Positions 42,125 through 50,431 of a stretch of DNA of 64,000 bases are shown piece by piece. This DNA comes from Micromonospora aurantiaca ATCC 27029 (GTDB lineage: Bacteria; Actinomycetota; Actinomycetes; Mycobacteriales; Micromonosporaceae), in assembly GCF_000145235.1 (NCBI RefSeq), contig NC_014391.1, forward strand, positions 6,095,501-6,159,500, given 5' to 3'. Position 1 is the first letter of the stretch, and each line of letters opens with the position of its first letter. A program made the translations under genes and the position numbers. The notes under the pieces are model-generated. The model was not told the DNA's origin and made no database searches. It saw nothing but the letters and a program-made list of their open reading frames with translations.

Positions 42125-43212
42125 TGCGGGACGAGCTGGCCGGCTTCACCATCGGGGTCACCGCCGACCGGCGGCGCGACGAACTGGCCGCGCTGCTCCA
42201 GCGGCGCGGTGCGCGGGTGGTGCTCGCCCCGGCGCTGCGGATCGTCCCGCTGGCCGACGACACCGACCTGCGTGAGGCCACCCGGGCCTGCCTGGAACAC
42301 CCGCCGGACGTGCTGATGGCCAACACCGGCATCGGCATGCGGGGCTGGCTGGAGGCGGCCGAGGGCTGGGGGCTGGCCGAGCCGCTGCGCACCACGCTCG
42401 CCCGCGCGTACGTGGTGTCCCGCGGTCCGAAGGCGACCGGCGCGATCCGCGCCGCCGGGCTGCGCGAGCACTGGTCCCCGGATTCGGAGAGCTGCGACGA
42501 GGTGGTCGAGCACCTGGTCCGGCGCGGGGTGGCCGGCCAGGTCGTGGCGATGCAACTGCACGGCGAGCGGCAGCCCGAGTGCGCCGACGCGCTGGTGGCG
42601 GCCGGCGCCACGGTGATCGAGGTGCCGGTGTACCGGTGGGCGCCGCCGGCCGACCCGGCGCCGCTGCACCGGCTCATCGACCTGGTGGCCGGGCGTCTCG
42701 TCGACGCGGTCACGTTCACCTCGGCCCCGGCGGCCGAGGCGCTGCTGCGCGCGGCCGGGGACCGTACCGAGACGGTGCTGGAGGCGCTGCGCGGCGACGT
42801 GCTGGCCGGGTGCGTCGGCACCGTCACCGCCGAGCCGCTGGTGCGGCGCGGGGTGCCGGTGAGCGCGCCGAGCCGGGCCCGGCTTGGCGCCCTGGTCCGC
42901 ACCATCGTCGAGGAGCTGCCCCGGCGCACGGTCTCGGTGAAGGCGGCCGGGCACGTGCTGACGCTGCGCGGGCACGCCGCGGTGGTCGACGGGGAGCTGC
43001 GCCAGCTGGCGCCGGCGCCGATGGCGGTGCTGCGGGCGCTCGCCGCGTCGCCGGGGAAGGTGCTCTCCCGCACCGCGCTGCTGCGGACGCTGCCACGCGG
43101 CGCCGACGAGCACGCGGTGGAGATGGCGGTCGCCCGCCTGCGGGCGGGGCTGACGGCGCCCCGCGTGGTGCAGACGGTGGTCAAGCGGGGGTACCGCCTG
43201 CGGGTCGACTGA
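42121..43212 (+). CDS. nnaR: NnaR-type regulator: uroporphyrinogen-III synthase-like domain plus winged helix
   Basis: 363 residues from ATG 42121 overlapping the nirD stop; ATG 42124 is better spaced from GGAGGA and would lose one residue. Residues 1-255 are a HemD-like fold (FTIGVTADRRRDELAALLQRRG, VVSRGPKATGAIRAAGL, AVTFTSAPAAEALL). The last 95 are an OmpR-type winged helix ending VVQTVVKRGYRLRVD. This matches NnaR, which in mycobacteria and Streptomyces activates nitrate/nitrite assimilation genes together with GlnR. Whether the HemD part still makes siroheme precursor is open. Confidence 0.9.
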   Translation: MMRDELAGFTIGVTADRRRDELAALLQRRGARVVLAPALRIVPLADDTDLREATRACLEHPPDVLMANTGIGMRGWLEAAEGWGLAEPLRTTLARAYVVSRGPKATGAIRAAGLREHWSPDSESCDEVVEHLVRRGVAGQVVAMQLHGERQPECADALVAAGATVIEVPVYRWAPPADPAPLHRLIDLVAGRLVDAVTFTSAPAAEALLRAAGDRTETVLEALRGDVLAGCVGTVTAEPLVRRGVPVSAPSRARLGALVRTIVEELPRRTVSVKAAGHVLTLRGHAAVVDGELRQLAPAPMAVLRALAASPGKVLSRTALLRTLPRGADEHAVEMAVARLRAGLTAPRVVQTVVKRGYRLRVD

Positions 43213-43224
43213 CCCGCAGGCGGT
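43193..43224. terminator. Bidirectional terminator hairpin spanning the nnaR stop
   Basis: A perfect 14-bp stem (43193-43206 with 43211-43224) and a GACT loop. It is built from the last codons of nnaR and the end of the convergent GTPase gene, so it can serve both. Confidence 0.8.
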
Positions 43225-43841
43225 CAGCCCACCGAGGCCGGGTAGCCGTGCTCGGCCTGGAGGCGGAGCATCGCGTGCTCGACCACCGTGACCAGCACCT
43301 GCTTGACCGAGTCCCGCTGGCGGGCGTCGCACAGGACCATCGGCACGTCCGGGGAGATGGCGAGCGCCTCCCGGACCTCCTCCAGCTCGTAGTGCGGCGC
43401 GTCGCCGAAGCGGTTCAACGCCACGACGTACGGCAGCTTGCGGTTCTCGAAGTAGTCCAGCGGCGCGAACGCGTCGGTGATCCGGCGGGTGTCCACCAGC
43501 ACCGCCGCGCCCACCGCGCCCCGGATGATCTCGTCCCACATGAACCAGAAGCGGGTCTGGCCCGGCGTGCCGAACAGGTAGAGGATCAGGTCCTCGGCCA
43601 TGGTGATACGGCCGAAGTCCATGGCGACCGTGGTGGTCTCCTTGCCCGGCACCTTCGACGCGTCGTCGATGCCCACGCCGGCCGCTGTCATCAGCGCCTC
43701 GGTGGTCAGCGGCTGGATCTCGGAGATCGCTCCGACAAGTGTCGTCTTGCCCACGCCGAAGCCACCCGCGATCACGATCTTCGCGGAGATGATCTCCCGG
43801 CCGCGGTTCACCCCGTCGGGGTCATAGTTCGCGAAGTCCAC
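43224..43841 (-). CDS. cvnD: Conservon Ras-like GTPase CvnD
   Basis: 205 residues. P-loop GGFGVGKTT at 26-34, switch region GKETTTVAMDFG, G3-like LFGTPGQTRFWFMW, and NRFGD in place of the canonical NKxD, as is normal for this family. CvnD GTPases, with CvnA, B and C, form a membrane-peripheral complex compared to eukaryotic G-protein signalling and affect development in Streptomyces. Last gene of the operon; it overlaps cvnC by 20 bp. Confidence 0.93.
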   Translation of the reverse strand: MDFANYDPDGVNRGREIISAKIVIAGGFGVGKTTLVGAISEIQPLTTEALMTAAGVGIDDASKVPGKETTTVAMDFGRITMAEDLILYLFGTPGQTRFWFMWDEIIRGAVGAAVLVDTRRITDAFAPLDYFENRKLPYVVALNRFGDAPHYELEEVREALAISPDVPMVLCDARQRDSVKQVLVTVVEHAMLRLQAEHGYPASVG

Positions 43842-44184
43842 TTAGCACCCTTCCAAGCAGGTTCATCCGCGCCGCGAAACCCGTCGCGGGAGCGGCAGTG
43901 TGTAGCGTCAGCAGGCCCTCGGCCACCATGTCGGCGACCAGCACCCGGGTGACGCCCAGCGGCATCCGGGTGTAAGCGGCGATTTCCGCAAGCGACTGCG
44001 CCCGGCCCTCACAGACCGAGGAGATGCGGTACTTGTCGTGCCCGGCGAAGCGCGCCTCGGCCGACTGCGTCGGCGTGCTCGACAGCACCGCTTCGAGCGC
44101 GATGTTCTGCAACGGCTCGGTGCGGCCCCGGGTGACCGCGTACGGCCGCACCAGCGCGCCACGTGGATCACGTCGCGGGTCCAT
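43822..44184 (-). CDS. cvnC: Conservon DUF742 protein CvnC
   Basis: 120 residues from the ATG at 44182-44184, with GGGGAGG about 9 nt upstream. DUF742 signatures are LVRPYAVTRGRTEP and LAEIAAYTRMPLGVTRVLVADMVAEGLL, a winged-helix-like segment. Members bridge the roadblock protein and the GTPase. It overlaps cvnD and lies 62 bp after cvnB, with an 8-bp hairpin (44207-44225) in the gap. Confidence 0.9.
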   Translation of the reverse strand: MDPRRDPRGALVRPYAVTRGRTEPLQNIALEAVLSSTPTQSAEARFAGHDKYRISSVCEGRAQSLAEIAAYTRMPLGVTRVLVADMVAEGLLTLHTAAPATGFAARMNLLGRVLSGLREL

Positions 44185-44246
44185 CTCGCGATCACCTCCC
44201 CTCGTTCGGAGCCGCACCGGCTCCGGTCGTCAGCTCCCCGGTCCGA

Positions 44247-44654
44247 TCAGGACCGGACCGCGTCTCTCGGCAGCGGGACCAGTGCCTGGCCGACCCGCTC
44301 GACCAGCAGCGCCATCTCGTAACCCACCTGGCCGACGTCGCAGCTGCGCGCCGCGAGGACGGCCATCGACGAGCCGTCGCTGATGGACATCAGGAACAGG
44401 TAGCCGCTGTCCATCTCGATGACGGTCTGCAACACCCCGCCGGCGCTGAACATCCGCGCCGCGCCCTCGGTCAGGCTCACCACGCCGGAGGTGATCGCGG
44501 CGAGCTGGTCGGCCCGGTCACCGGGCAGGTCCCGGGAGGAGGCGAGCAGCAGCCCGTCCGCGGACACCGCCACCACGTGCGCGATACCCGCAACGCTGTC
44601 GGCGAAGTTGGTGAGAAGCCACCCCATGTCCTGCATGGCCGCCGGCCTGTTCAT
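44247..44654 (-). CDS. cvnB: Conservon roadblock/LC7 protein CvnB
   Basis: 135 residues with the roadblock/LC7 pattern: WLLTNFADSVAGIAHVVAVSADGLLLASS, TSGVVSLTEGAARMF and GYLFLMSISDGSSMAVLA. These proteins are regulators of Ras-like GTPases, here CvnD. Its ATG overlaps the cvnA stop (ATGA), so kinase and roadblock protein are translated together. Confidence 0.93.
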   Translation of the reverse strand: MNRPAAMQDMGWLLTNFADSVAGIAHVVAVSADGLLLASSRDLPGDRADQLAAITSGVVSLTEGAARMFSAGGVLQTVIEMDSGYLFLMSISDGSSMAVLAARSCDVGQVGYEMALLVERVGQALVPLPRDAVRS

Positions 44655-47600
44655 CGGTTCGTCTCCTTGGTCGAGGTGCTGTTCAGGTCGGCGCCGGCCG
44701 TACGGCCCCGCTGGACGCCACGGTGGTAGGCGGAGAGCAGACCGCGTACCTCGTCCGGCGTGCGCCGGCTGCGGTCCCGGCCGCTCTTCGGCTCTATCCC
44801 GCCGGGCACGAGCTGGGCCTGCGGCACCCGCTTGGGCAGCCCGGAGCGGGTGGTGCCGCCGGTGGTGGGCTCCGCGGCACGGCTGGCCCGGGACCAGCCC
44901 TCGTCGGCCGCCGTACGCCAGGCCTCCGGGTCGATCGGCGGCGCGGGCGCGGGCGCGGCGGCGGGTGGCGCCGGGGGCGGCGTCGCGGCCGCCGGCGGCG
45001 TGGACGGCACCTCCGGCGGGCTGTACGCGGACGGCGCGGTCGACGTGGTCAGCCCCGACGCCTGGGCCCCCGGGGTACGGGTGGGCAGCTTCGGACGCGC
45101 CGGCGCCGCTGGGGGCGCCACCGCCGGCTGTGCCGGCGCGGGCGGCTCGTCGAACGTGGGACGGGTGAAGATGGTGGTCTCGTCCTCTCCGTGCGAACGG
45201 AACCAGACCGCCTCCATCTCACGGAATATCGGCGCCTCGGCCCGCTGCTCGGGCCGGGCCACCACCGGCGTCGCCGGGGTGCTCTCCACCGCCGGCGCCG
45301 CCGCGAGCGGCTGGTAGGCCGGAGGCGCGGCCTGGGTCGCGGGTTGCGCGGTCTCGACACCCGGCGTCCGCTTGGGCAGGGGGTCGAGCGCGGGGTACGC
45401 CACCGTCGGTCCCCCGGCCGACCAGCCTGCTCCGGAGACCGGAGCCGGCGCGGTAGCGGGCGCCGCCGCCACCGGAGCGGGTGCCGCCACGGTGGGCAGC
45501 GCACCGGTCGCCCCACCCAGCTGTACGACGGGCGTGGTGTCGCGCGTCTCGCCGGGCGTCTGCCACCGCGACGGCGGAGCGGTGGTCGCCCCGCGCCACT
45601 GGTCGGCGAGCGTCGCCGTGGCCGCGCCCCGCCCGGCGCCGGCCAGCGCGTCGGCGGCGCCGACCTGGCTGAGCGGCGACTGTTCGACGGCGAGCGGCTG
45701 ACGCGGCCGGGTCAGCGGGGCCTGGCCCCGGTTGGCCGGCAGCACCACTGTCGAGTTCGGCAGCGTGACCTGGGCGACTGTGCCGCCCTCGACGTTGCGA
45801 CGCAGCTCGACGCGGATCCCGTAGCGGGAGGCGAGCCGGCTCACCACGGCCAGACCCATCAGCCGGAACGCGGCCACGTCGACGGTCGGCGGCGCGGCCA
45901 GCCGCCGGTTGAGCGAGTCGAGCTGGTCGTCGCTGAGGCCCAGACCGCGGTCCTCGATCTGGATCAGCACGTAGTCGCGGATCCGGCGGCCGTCGGCCAC
46001 CACTGTGGTGTTCGGCGGTGAGAACCGGGTGGCGTTGTCGAGCAGCTCGGCGACCAGCCGGACGACGTCGTTGACGGCGTGCGCGGCCACCGAGATGTCG
46101 GTGTCGACGGTGCCGAACTCGATCCGGTTGTAGAGCTCGACCTCGGACTGCGCGGCGCGCAGCACGTCGGCCAGGAGCGCGTCGTCGCGACGCGGTACGG
46201 CCGAGTCGGCGCCGGCGAGCACCAGCAGGTTCTCGTCGTTGCGGCGCATCCGGGTGGCCAGGTGGTCCAGCTCGAACAGCTGCGCCAGCCGCTTCGGGTC
46301 CTCCTCGGAACGCTCGATCGCGTCCAGCTCACCGATCATCCGGTCGACCAGGCTCTGCGAGCGGCGGGCCAGGTTGAGGAACATCGCCGAGACGCTCGTC
46401 CGCAGCGCGGCCTGCTCGGCCGCGACCCGGACCGCCTCCCGGTGGACCACGTTGAAGGCCACAGCCACCTGACCGACCTCGTCGCGGTTGCTCAGCTTGA
46501 TCGGATCCCGTACCTGCTGGACGATCTCGTCCACACCGCCGTCACCGATGGCGTTGACGTTCTGGAGCCGGCTCACCGCGTCCGGCAGGTCGTGGTTGGC
46601 CACGGCGAGCGCGCCCTCGCGCAGCCGGCGCAGCGAGTCGTTGAGCGAGCGGGCGAGCACCACGGCGAGCGTCACCGCGACCGCGAGCGTGAGCAGCACG
46701 AGCAGGCTCTCCACGATCGCCTGCCGGATCACGTCGGCGCGTGCCTCGTCGGCGTCGGCCAGCATGTCGTCCAGGAGCTGGATCTCGGCCCACCGCATCA
46801 GGTCGTCGACCGCGCCGATGGCGGCTGATGCCTCGTCGCGGGTGACCAGCGCCTGACGCCCGATGGACCGGGAGATGTCGCCCGCGACCCGGTCGGCGAG
46901 CTGGACGGCGTCACCGGAGACGGTGCGGTCCACCAGGGCCCGCTGGCTCGGCGTCGCGGACCGGGAGAAGGTGAGCAGCGCCTCCTGCTGACCCGTCAGC
47001 GTGGCCACGAAGGACGAGAACTGCTCCTCGTCGATCCTTCCGCCGTCGAGGGCGGTGAAGGCCACCGCCTGCTCCTCGGCCACCTCGGCCTTGGCGTGGG
47101 CGAACGCGGCCACCGCGCGGCGGGCGTCGGCCAGGCTGTCCGCGCCCGGCTGCTGGGCCAGGGCGTCGCTGTACGCGACCAGGTCGTCCAGCACGATGCC
47201 GTAGCGCAGGCTCGCCTCGGCCACCGGCATCTGCAGCCGGTCCAGCACCTCCTGGCGGGTGCCGTTCAACGTGGACAGGTGGGCGTCGATCACCTTGAGC
47301 TGGTTGCTGATCGCGCCCGTCACGTCGCCGAGCTTGCCCCGCTCGTCCTGGTACGCCGCGATGCGCTCGTCGGTCTGGCGCACCCGCAGGTTGTACGCGT
47401 CCGGCTTCTGGTTCGGGTCGGCCAGGAAGACCGCCGCCGCCATGCGCTCCTTGTGCAGGTCCTGGGTGAGCGCCGCGATGTCGACCGACACCGCGCTCAG
47501 CGACCGGACCTGGTCCGCCTCGTACGCGCCCTGGCCCACCGAGATGAGTCGGATAGTTGCCAGCGCGATGACAGCTGCGACCGGAACGACCAGGATGAGG

Positions 47601-47707
47601 GCGAGCTTGGAGCGGATCCGCGCGTCGCGCAGCCTGGGCAGGAGCCGGCGCCGATTCCGCTGTTCGGCGTTGGGGCTCCCGGGCAGGGTCGTAGGTCCGG
47701 TGCTCAC
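44651..47707 (-). CDS. cvnA: Conservon sensor histidine kinase CvnA with NIT-like sensor region
   Basis: 1018 residues from the GTG at 47705-47707. First membrane helix about 35-55, then an extracellular all-helical region of about 280 residues resembling the NIT (nitrate/nitrite-sensing) domain (QDLHKERMAAAVFLADPNQK), second helix about 335-357, HAMP-like linker, LDHLATRMRRNDENLLVLAG in place of a classic H-box, and an HATPase domain with ELLDNATRFSPP and EDRGLGLS. The last 400 residues are Pro/Ala-rich and disordered. Likely sensor of the CvnABCD complex; the ligand is unproven. Confidence 0.9.
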   Translation of the reverse strand: MSTGPTTLPGSPNAEQRNRRRLLPRLRDARIRSKLALILVVPVAAVIALATIRLISVGQGAYEADQVRSLSAVSVDIAALTQDLHKERMAAAVFLADPNQKPDAYNLRVRQTDERIAAYQDERGKLGDVTGAISNQLKVIDAHLSTLNGTRQEVLDRLQMPVAEASLRYGIVLDDLVAYSDALAQQPGADSLADARRAVAAFAHAKAEVAEEQAVAFTALDGGRIDEEQFSSFVATLTGQQEALLTFSRSATPSQRALVDRTVSGDAVQLADRVAGDISRSIGRQALVTRDEASAAIGAVDDLMRWAEIQLLDDMLADADEARADVIRQAIVESLLVLLTLAVAVTLAVVLARSLNDSLRRLREGALAVANHDLPDAVSRLQNVNAIGDGGVDEIVQQVRDPIKLSNRDEVGQVAVAFNVVHREAVRVAAEQAALRTSVSAMFLNLARRSQSLVDRMIGELDAIERSEEDPKRLAQLFELDHLATRMRRNDENLLVLAGADSAVPRRDDALLADVLRAAQSEVELYNRIEFGTVDTDISVAAHAVNDVVRLVAELLDNATRFSPPNTTVVADGRRIRDYVLIQIEDRGLGLSDDQLDSLNRRLAAPPTVDVAAFRLMGLAVVSRLASRYGIRVELRRNVEGGTVAQVTLPNSTVVLPANRGQAPLTRPRQPLAVEQSPLSQVGAADALAGAGRGAATATLADQWRGATTAPPSRWQTPGETRDTTPVVQLGGATGALPTVAAPAPVAAAPATAPAPVSGAGWSAGGPTVAYPALDPLPKRTPGVETAQPATQAAPPAYQPLAAAPAVESTPATPVVARPEQRAEAPIFREMEAVWFRSHGEDETTIFTRPTFDEPPAPAQPAVAPPAAPARPKLPTRTPGAQASGLTTSTAPSAYSPPEVPSTPPAAATPPPAPPAAAPAPAPPIDPEAWRTAADEGWSRASRAAEPTTGGTTRSGLPKRVPQAQLVPGGIEPKSGRDRSRRTPDEVRGLLSAYHRGVQRGRTAGADLNSTSTKETNR

Positions 47708-48154
47708 GACATCGCCTCCGTCGTTTCTTCCACGCGTGACCCGCTGACCCGTGCCTGGTGCAGCGGCCAGCGCCACGCGCGGCACGGCCGCGATTTCATC
47801 AGACGAGATCCTGTTTGGGAAGCCGCGGTGAGGCAGGAAACGGTCGCGGTCGACGCAACCCGTGATCCGATCACCTAATACCTTCTTTTCTCCGACCCCC
47901 TGATCAGGGGATGTCACTCCAGAGTGGTCACACGCATCTGTGCAGTAATTGTCAGTTAATGTTCCGTGTCCCCAGCATGTGGGATGGCTGTCCCGAAACA
48001 GCACTCGACGGCCCGGCTTGACCACAGGCCCCGGCATTGGCAAGGTTTTGCAGGCTTCGCGCACACCGTACGGCAAACCAATCCCGTTCCTCCACTGAGG
48101 ACGGACGAGCGGCGGTGATCGGGCGTCGGCCCGCGCCGCACCTGGAGGACTGAG
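47708..48154. other. Divergent regulatory region between cvnA and the binding-protein gene
   Basis: 447 bp without a gene. It holds the perfect palindromes GTGATC-C-GATCAC (47862-47874) and CCCCTGATCAGGGG (47897-47910), which share a TGATC/GATCA core, and CACTC-CA-GAGTG (47915-47926). TATTAG (47875-47880, minus strand) beside the first could be the cvnA -10. On the plus strand TTGACC near 48022 may be the -35 of the binding-protein gene. The region is clearly more AT-rich than the neighbouring genes. Confidence 0.6.
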
Positions 48155-49336
48155 TTGAGCCCCATCCGCTCCGCGCGCATCGCGGCGCTCGCATCGGCCG
48201 TGCTGGCCACCACGCTCACCGGCTGCGGGATCGGCGGGGAACCGCAGGACACCAGCCCGATCGTGATCGCCGCCGACCTGGAACTCTCCGGCGCCTCGGC
48301 GCCGGTCGGCAAGGTCTACCAACGGGCTCTGGAACTGAAGGTCGAGCAGTTGAACGCCTCGGGCGCACTGGGCGGCCGGAAGATCGATCTGCGGGTCAAG
48401 GACAACCGCTCGGACGCCGCGGAATCCTTGCGGAACATCAATGATTTCAGCGGTGACTCACGGGTGAGCGCCGTCATCATGGGCGGTTGCAACGAATGCG
48501 CCGTCGGCGCGGCCCGCACGATCGGTGAGAAGCGCATTCCGACGATCGCACTCGCGTCGTCGAGCGCGGTCACCGAGCCGGTGGCCGAGCGCCGATATGT
48601 CTTCAAGCTCGCCCCGAACGCCACCGACAGCGCCGCCGCGCTCGCCGCGGAACTGGACCGGCGCGGCGTCCGCAAGGTGGCCTTGCTGCACAGCGCCGAG
48701 GGTTACGGCCAGGAAGGGCTCACCGCCCTGCGCCGCGAACTGAGCAAGACCACGGTCAAGCTGGTCGGCAACGAGTCGGTGCGCGCCACCGACACCGAGG
48801 TCGGCACGCAGATCAACGAGCTGATCGCCCGCAAGCCGCAGGCCCTGGTCCTGTGGACCACGCCGGAGCAGGCGACGCTCGCCGCCACCACCGCCCGGCA
48901 GAGCAAGTTCCGCGGCTCGCTGTTCTTCGACGCCACGGCCGCCGGCGACCTCTTCCTCGGCCCGTCGGCCCGCTCCACCGAGGAGGCCACGCTGATCTTC
49001 ACCCAGACCATGGTGATCGACGACGTGATCGCCACCACCCCGGCGAAGGCCGCGCGCCGGCAGTGGTTCCAGGACTACACCGCCCGGTTCGGCGGCTACA
49101 ACGGCTTCTCCTCGTTCGCGGCGGACGCGGTCCAGCTGATCGCCGACGCCGAGCAGCGGGCCGGCGGCGAGCCGGGCGAGGTCGACCGGGACGCGCTGCG
49201 TGACGTGCTGGAGACCTCGCAGCTCGACGGGCTGTCCGGGCCGATCCGGATGACGCCGGACAACCACTCCGGGTTGATGCCGCAGGCGTTGACGACGCTC
49301 GTGGCTCGTGGTGGTCGTTGGCGGCTCGCTGGTTAG
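48155..49336 (+). CDS. Orphan ABC-type solute-binding lipoprotein (Leu/Ile/Val-binding fold)
   Basis: 393 residues from a TTG start 7 nt after GGAGG. Lipobox LTGC with Cys24. The mature protein is a type I binding fold of the branched-chain amino acid/amide family: LSGASAPVGKVYQRALELKVEQLNA, VSAVIMGGCNECAVGAART, PTIALASSSAVTEP and VALLHSAEGYGQEGL. No permease or ATPase of that family is nearby. Placed back to back with the conservon, it may present a ligand to CvnA rather than transport it; that is inference. Confidence 0.85.
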   Translation: MSPIRSARIAALASAVLATTLTGCGIGGEPQDTSPIVIAADLELSGASAPVGKVYQRALELKVEQLNASGALGGRKIDLRVKDNRSDAAESLRNINDFSGDSRVSAVIMGGCNECAVGAARTIGEKRIPTIALASSSAVTEPVAERRYVFKLAPNATDSAAALAAELDRRGVRKVALLHSAEGYGQEGLTALRRELSKTTVKLVGNESVRATDTEVGTQINELIARKPQALVLWTTPEQATLAATTARQSKFRGSLFFDATAAGDLFLGPSARSTEEATLIFTQTMVIDDVIATTPAKAARRQWFQDYTARFGGYNGFSSFAADAVQLIADAEQRAGGEPGEVDRDALRDVLETSQLDGLSGPIRMTPDNHSGLMPQALTTLVARGGRWRLAG

Positions 49337-49347
49337 TCACTGTTGGG

Positions 49348-49419
49348 GGCGTGGCCCCACCGCAACCGGCTCCGGGCGGTCAGGCTTGATCCCTGCGCCG
49401 GTTGCGGTGGGGCCACGCC
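49348..49419. repeat. Constant-loop hairpin, copy 1
   Basis: A perfect 23-bp inverted repeat (49348-49370 with 49397-49419) encloses a 26-nt loop that begins TCCGGGCGGTCAGGCTTGAT. The same loop, 25 of 26 bases identical, is enclosed by a quite different 23-bp perfect stem at 59024-59095. This copy lies between converging genes and could act as a terminator. Confidence 0.9.
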
Positions 49420-49497
49420 TGTCGTGGTCGGCCGCCATCCGTGGGTTGAGGTTTTCTTTCTGGATTCTCGGTCGACGTCGGGTTCTCGGGTCAGTGG

Positions 49498-50328
49498 CTA
49501 GCGGGCTGAGGTGGTGGCCCGCACCCAGGGCAGGGCCAGCCGCTCGACCAGGCTCAGGACGGCGTAGAGCACGATGCTCATCAGCGCCACCAGCACGATC
49601 GCAGCCCAGGCGGTCGCGGTGTCACCGACGCCGTTGTACTGGAGGATCTGGTAACCCAGACCCGGACGGTCGGAGTAGAACTCCCCGATCACCGCGCCGA
49701 TCGCGGCCAGCGGCATGGCCACCTTGAGCCCCACGAAGATCTGCGGCAGCGCCGCCGGGAAGCGCACCTTGCGGAACGACTGCCACCACGAGGCGTTGAG
49801 CGACCGGCCCAGCTCCGCCAGGTCCGCCGGGGTGGTGGTCAGACCGGTGGCGGTGGAGAGCACGATCGGGAAGAAGCAGAGCAGGAACACCATGGTCAGG
49901 ATGGGTTTCTGCCCCCAGCCCACCGCGACCACGAGCAGCGGCCCGAACGCGATCTTCGGGACCGCGTTCACCGCCACCAGCAGCGGCGCGAACATCCGCT
50001 CCACCCGGCGGGAGGCGGCCAGCGCCATCCCGATCAGCACCCCGGCCGCCGACGAGAGCAGGAAGCCGAACACTGTCATCCAGGTGGTGATGCCCAGCGC
50101 GGGCAGCAGCACCTCGGTGGTGCCGGCGAGGGACTTCCCCACCGCCTGCGGCGGGGGCAGCGCGGCCGGGTGCACCAGGCTCAGGCCCGAGGTGACCAGC
50201 CACCAGGCCGCCACCGCGATCACCAGTCCCAGCGCCGGCAATCCGACCGCCGCCGGGCGTACGGCCATCCCGCGCCGGACCGCCGGGCGCGGCGGCGCCT
50301 CCGGCCGGGCCTCGGTCGACTGTGTCAA
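49498..50328 (-). CDS. ABC transporter permease (SsuC/TauC/ThiX type)
   Basis: 276 residues from a TTG start preceded by GGAGGA. About six membrane helices. The cytoplasmic EAA-like loop reads AELGRSLNASWWQSFRKVRFPAALPQIFVGLKVA (near 175-210). It is the membrane part of a transporter whose binding protein is 103 bp upstream and whose ATPase is on the divergent strand. The family moves sulfonates, nitrate-like anions or thiamine-pyrimidine precursors; the substrate here is not evident. Confidence 0.87.
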   Translation of the reverse strand: MTQSTEARPEAPPRPAVRRGMAVRPAAVGLPALGLVIAVAAWWLVTSGLSLVHPAALPPPQAVGKSLAGTTEVLLPALGITTWMTVFGFLLSSAAGVLIGMALAASRRVERMFAPLLVAVNAVPKIAFGPLLVVAVGWGQKPILTMVFLLCFFPIVLSTATGLTTTPADLAELGRSLNASWWQSFRKVRFPAALPQIFVGLKVAMPLAAIGAVIGEFYSDRPGLGYQILQYNGVGDTATAWAAIVLVALMSIVLYAVLSLVERLALPWVRATTSAR

Positions 50329-50431
50329 CGTGTCCTCCTCTCTGCGCCGGTCGGTGTGACCGGCACGGGAAGGGGGTGCGCCCCACCGGGGTGTCCGGCG
50401 GGTCGCACCCCCGTTGGCCCGAGCGGACCGG

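Noticed and set aside
47708..48154. A small RNA or tRNA gene in the cvn intergenic region
   Set aside because: No cloverleaf or conserved RNA pattern was found; only palindromes and weak promoter-like boxes are visible.
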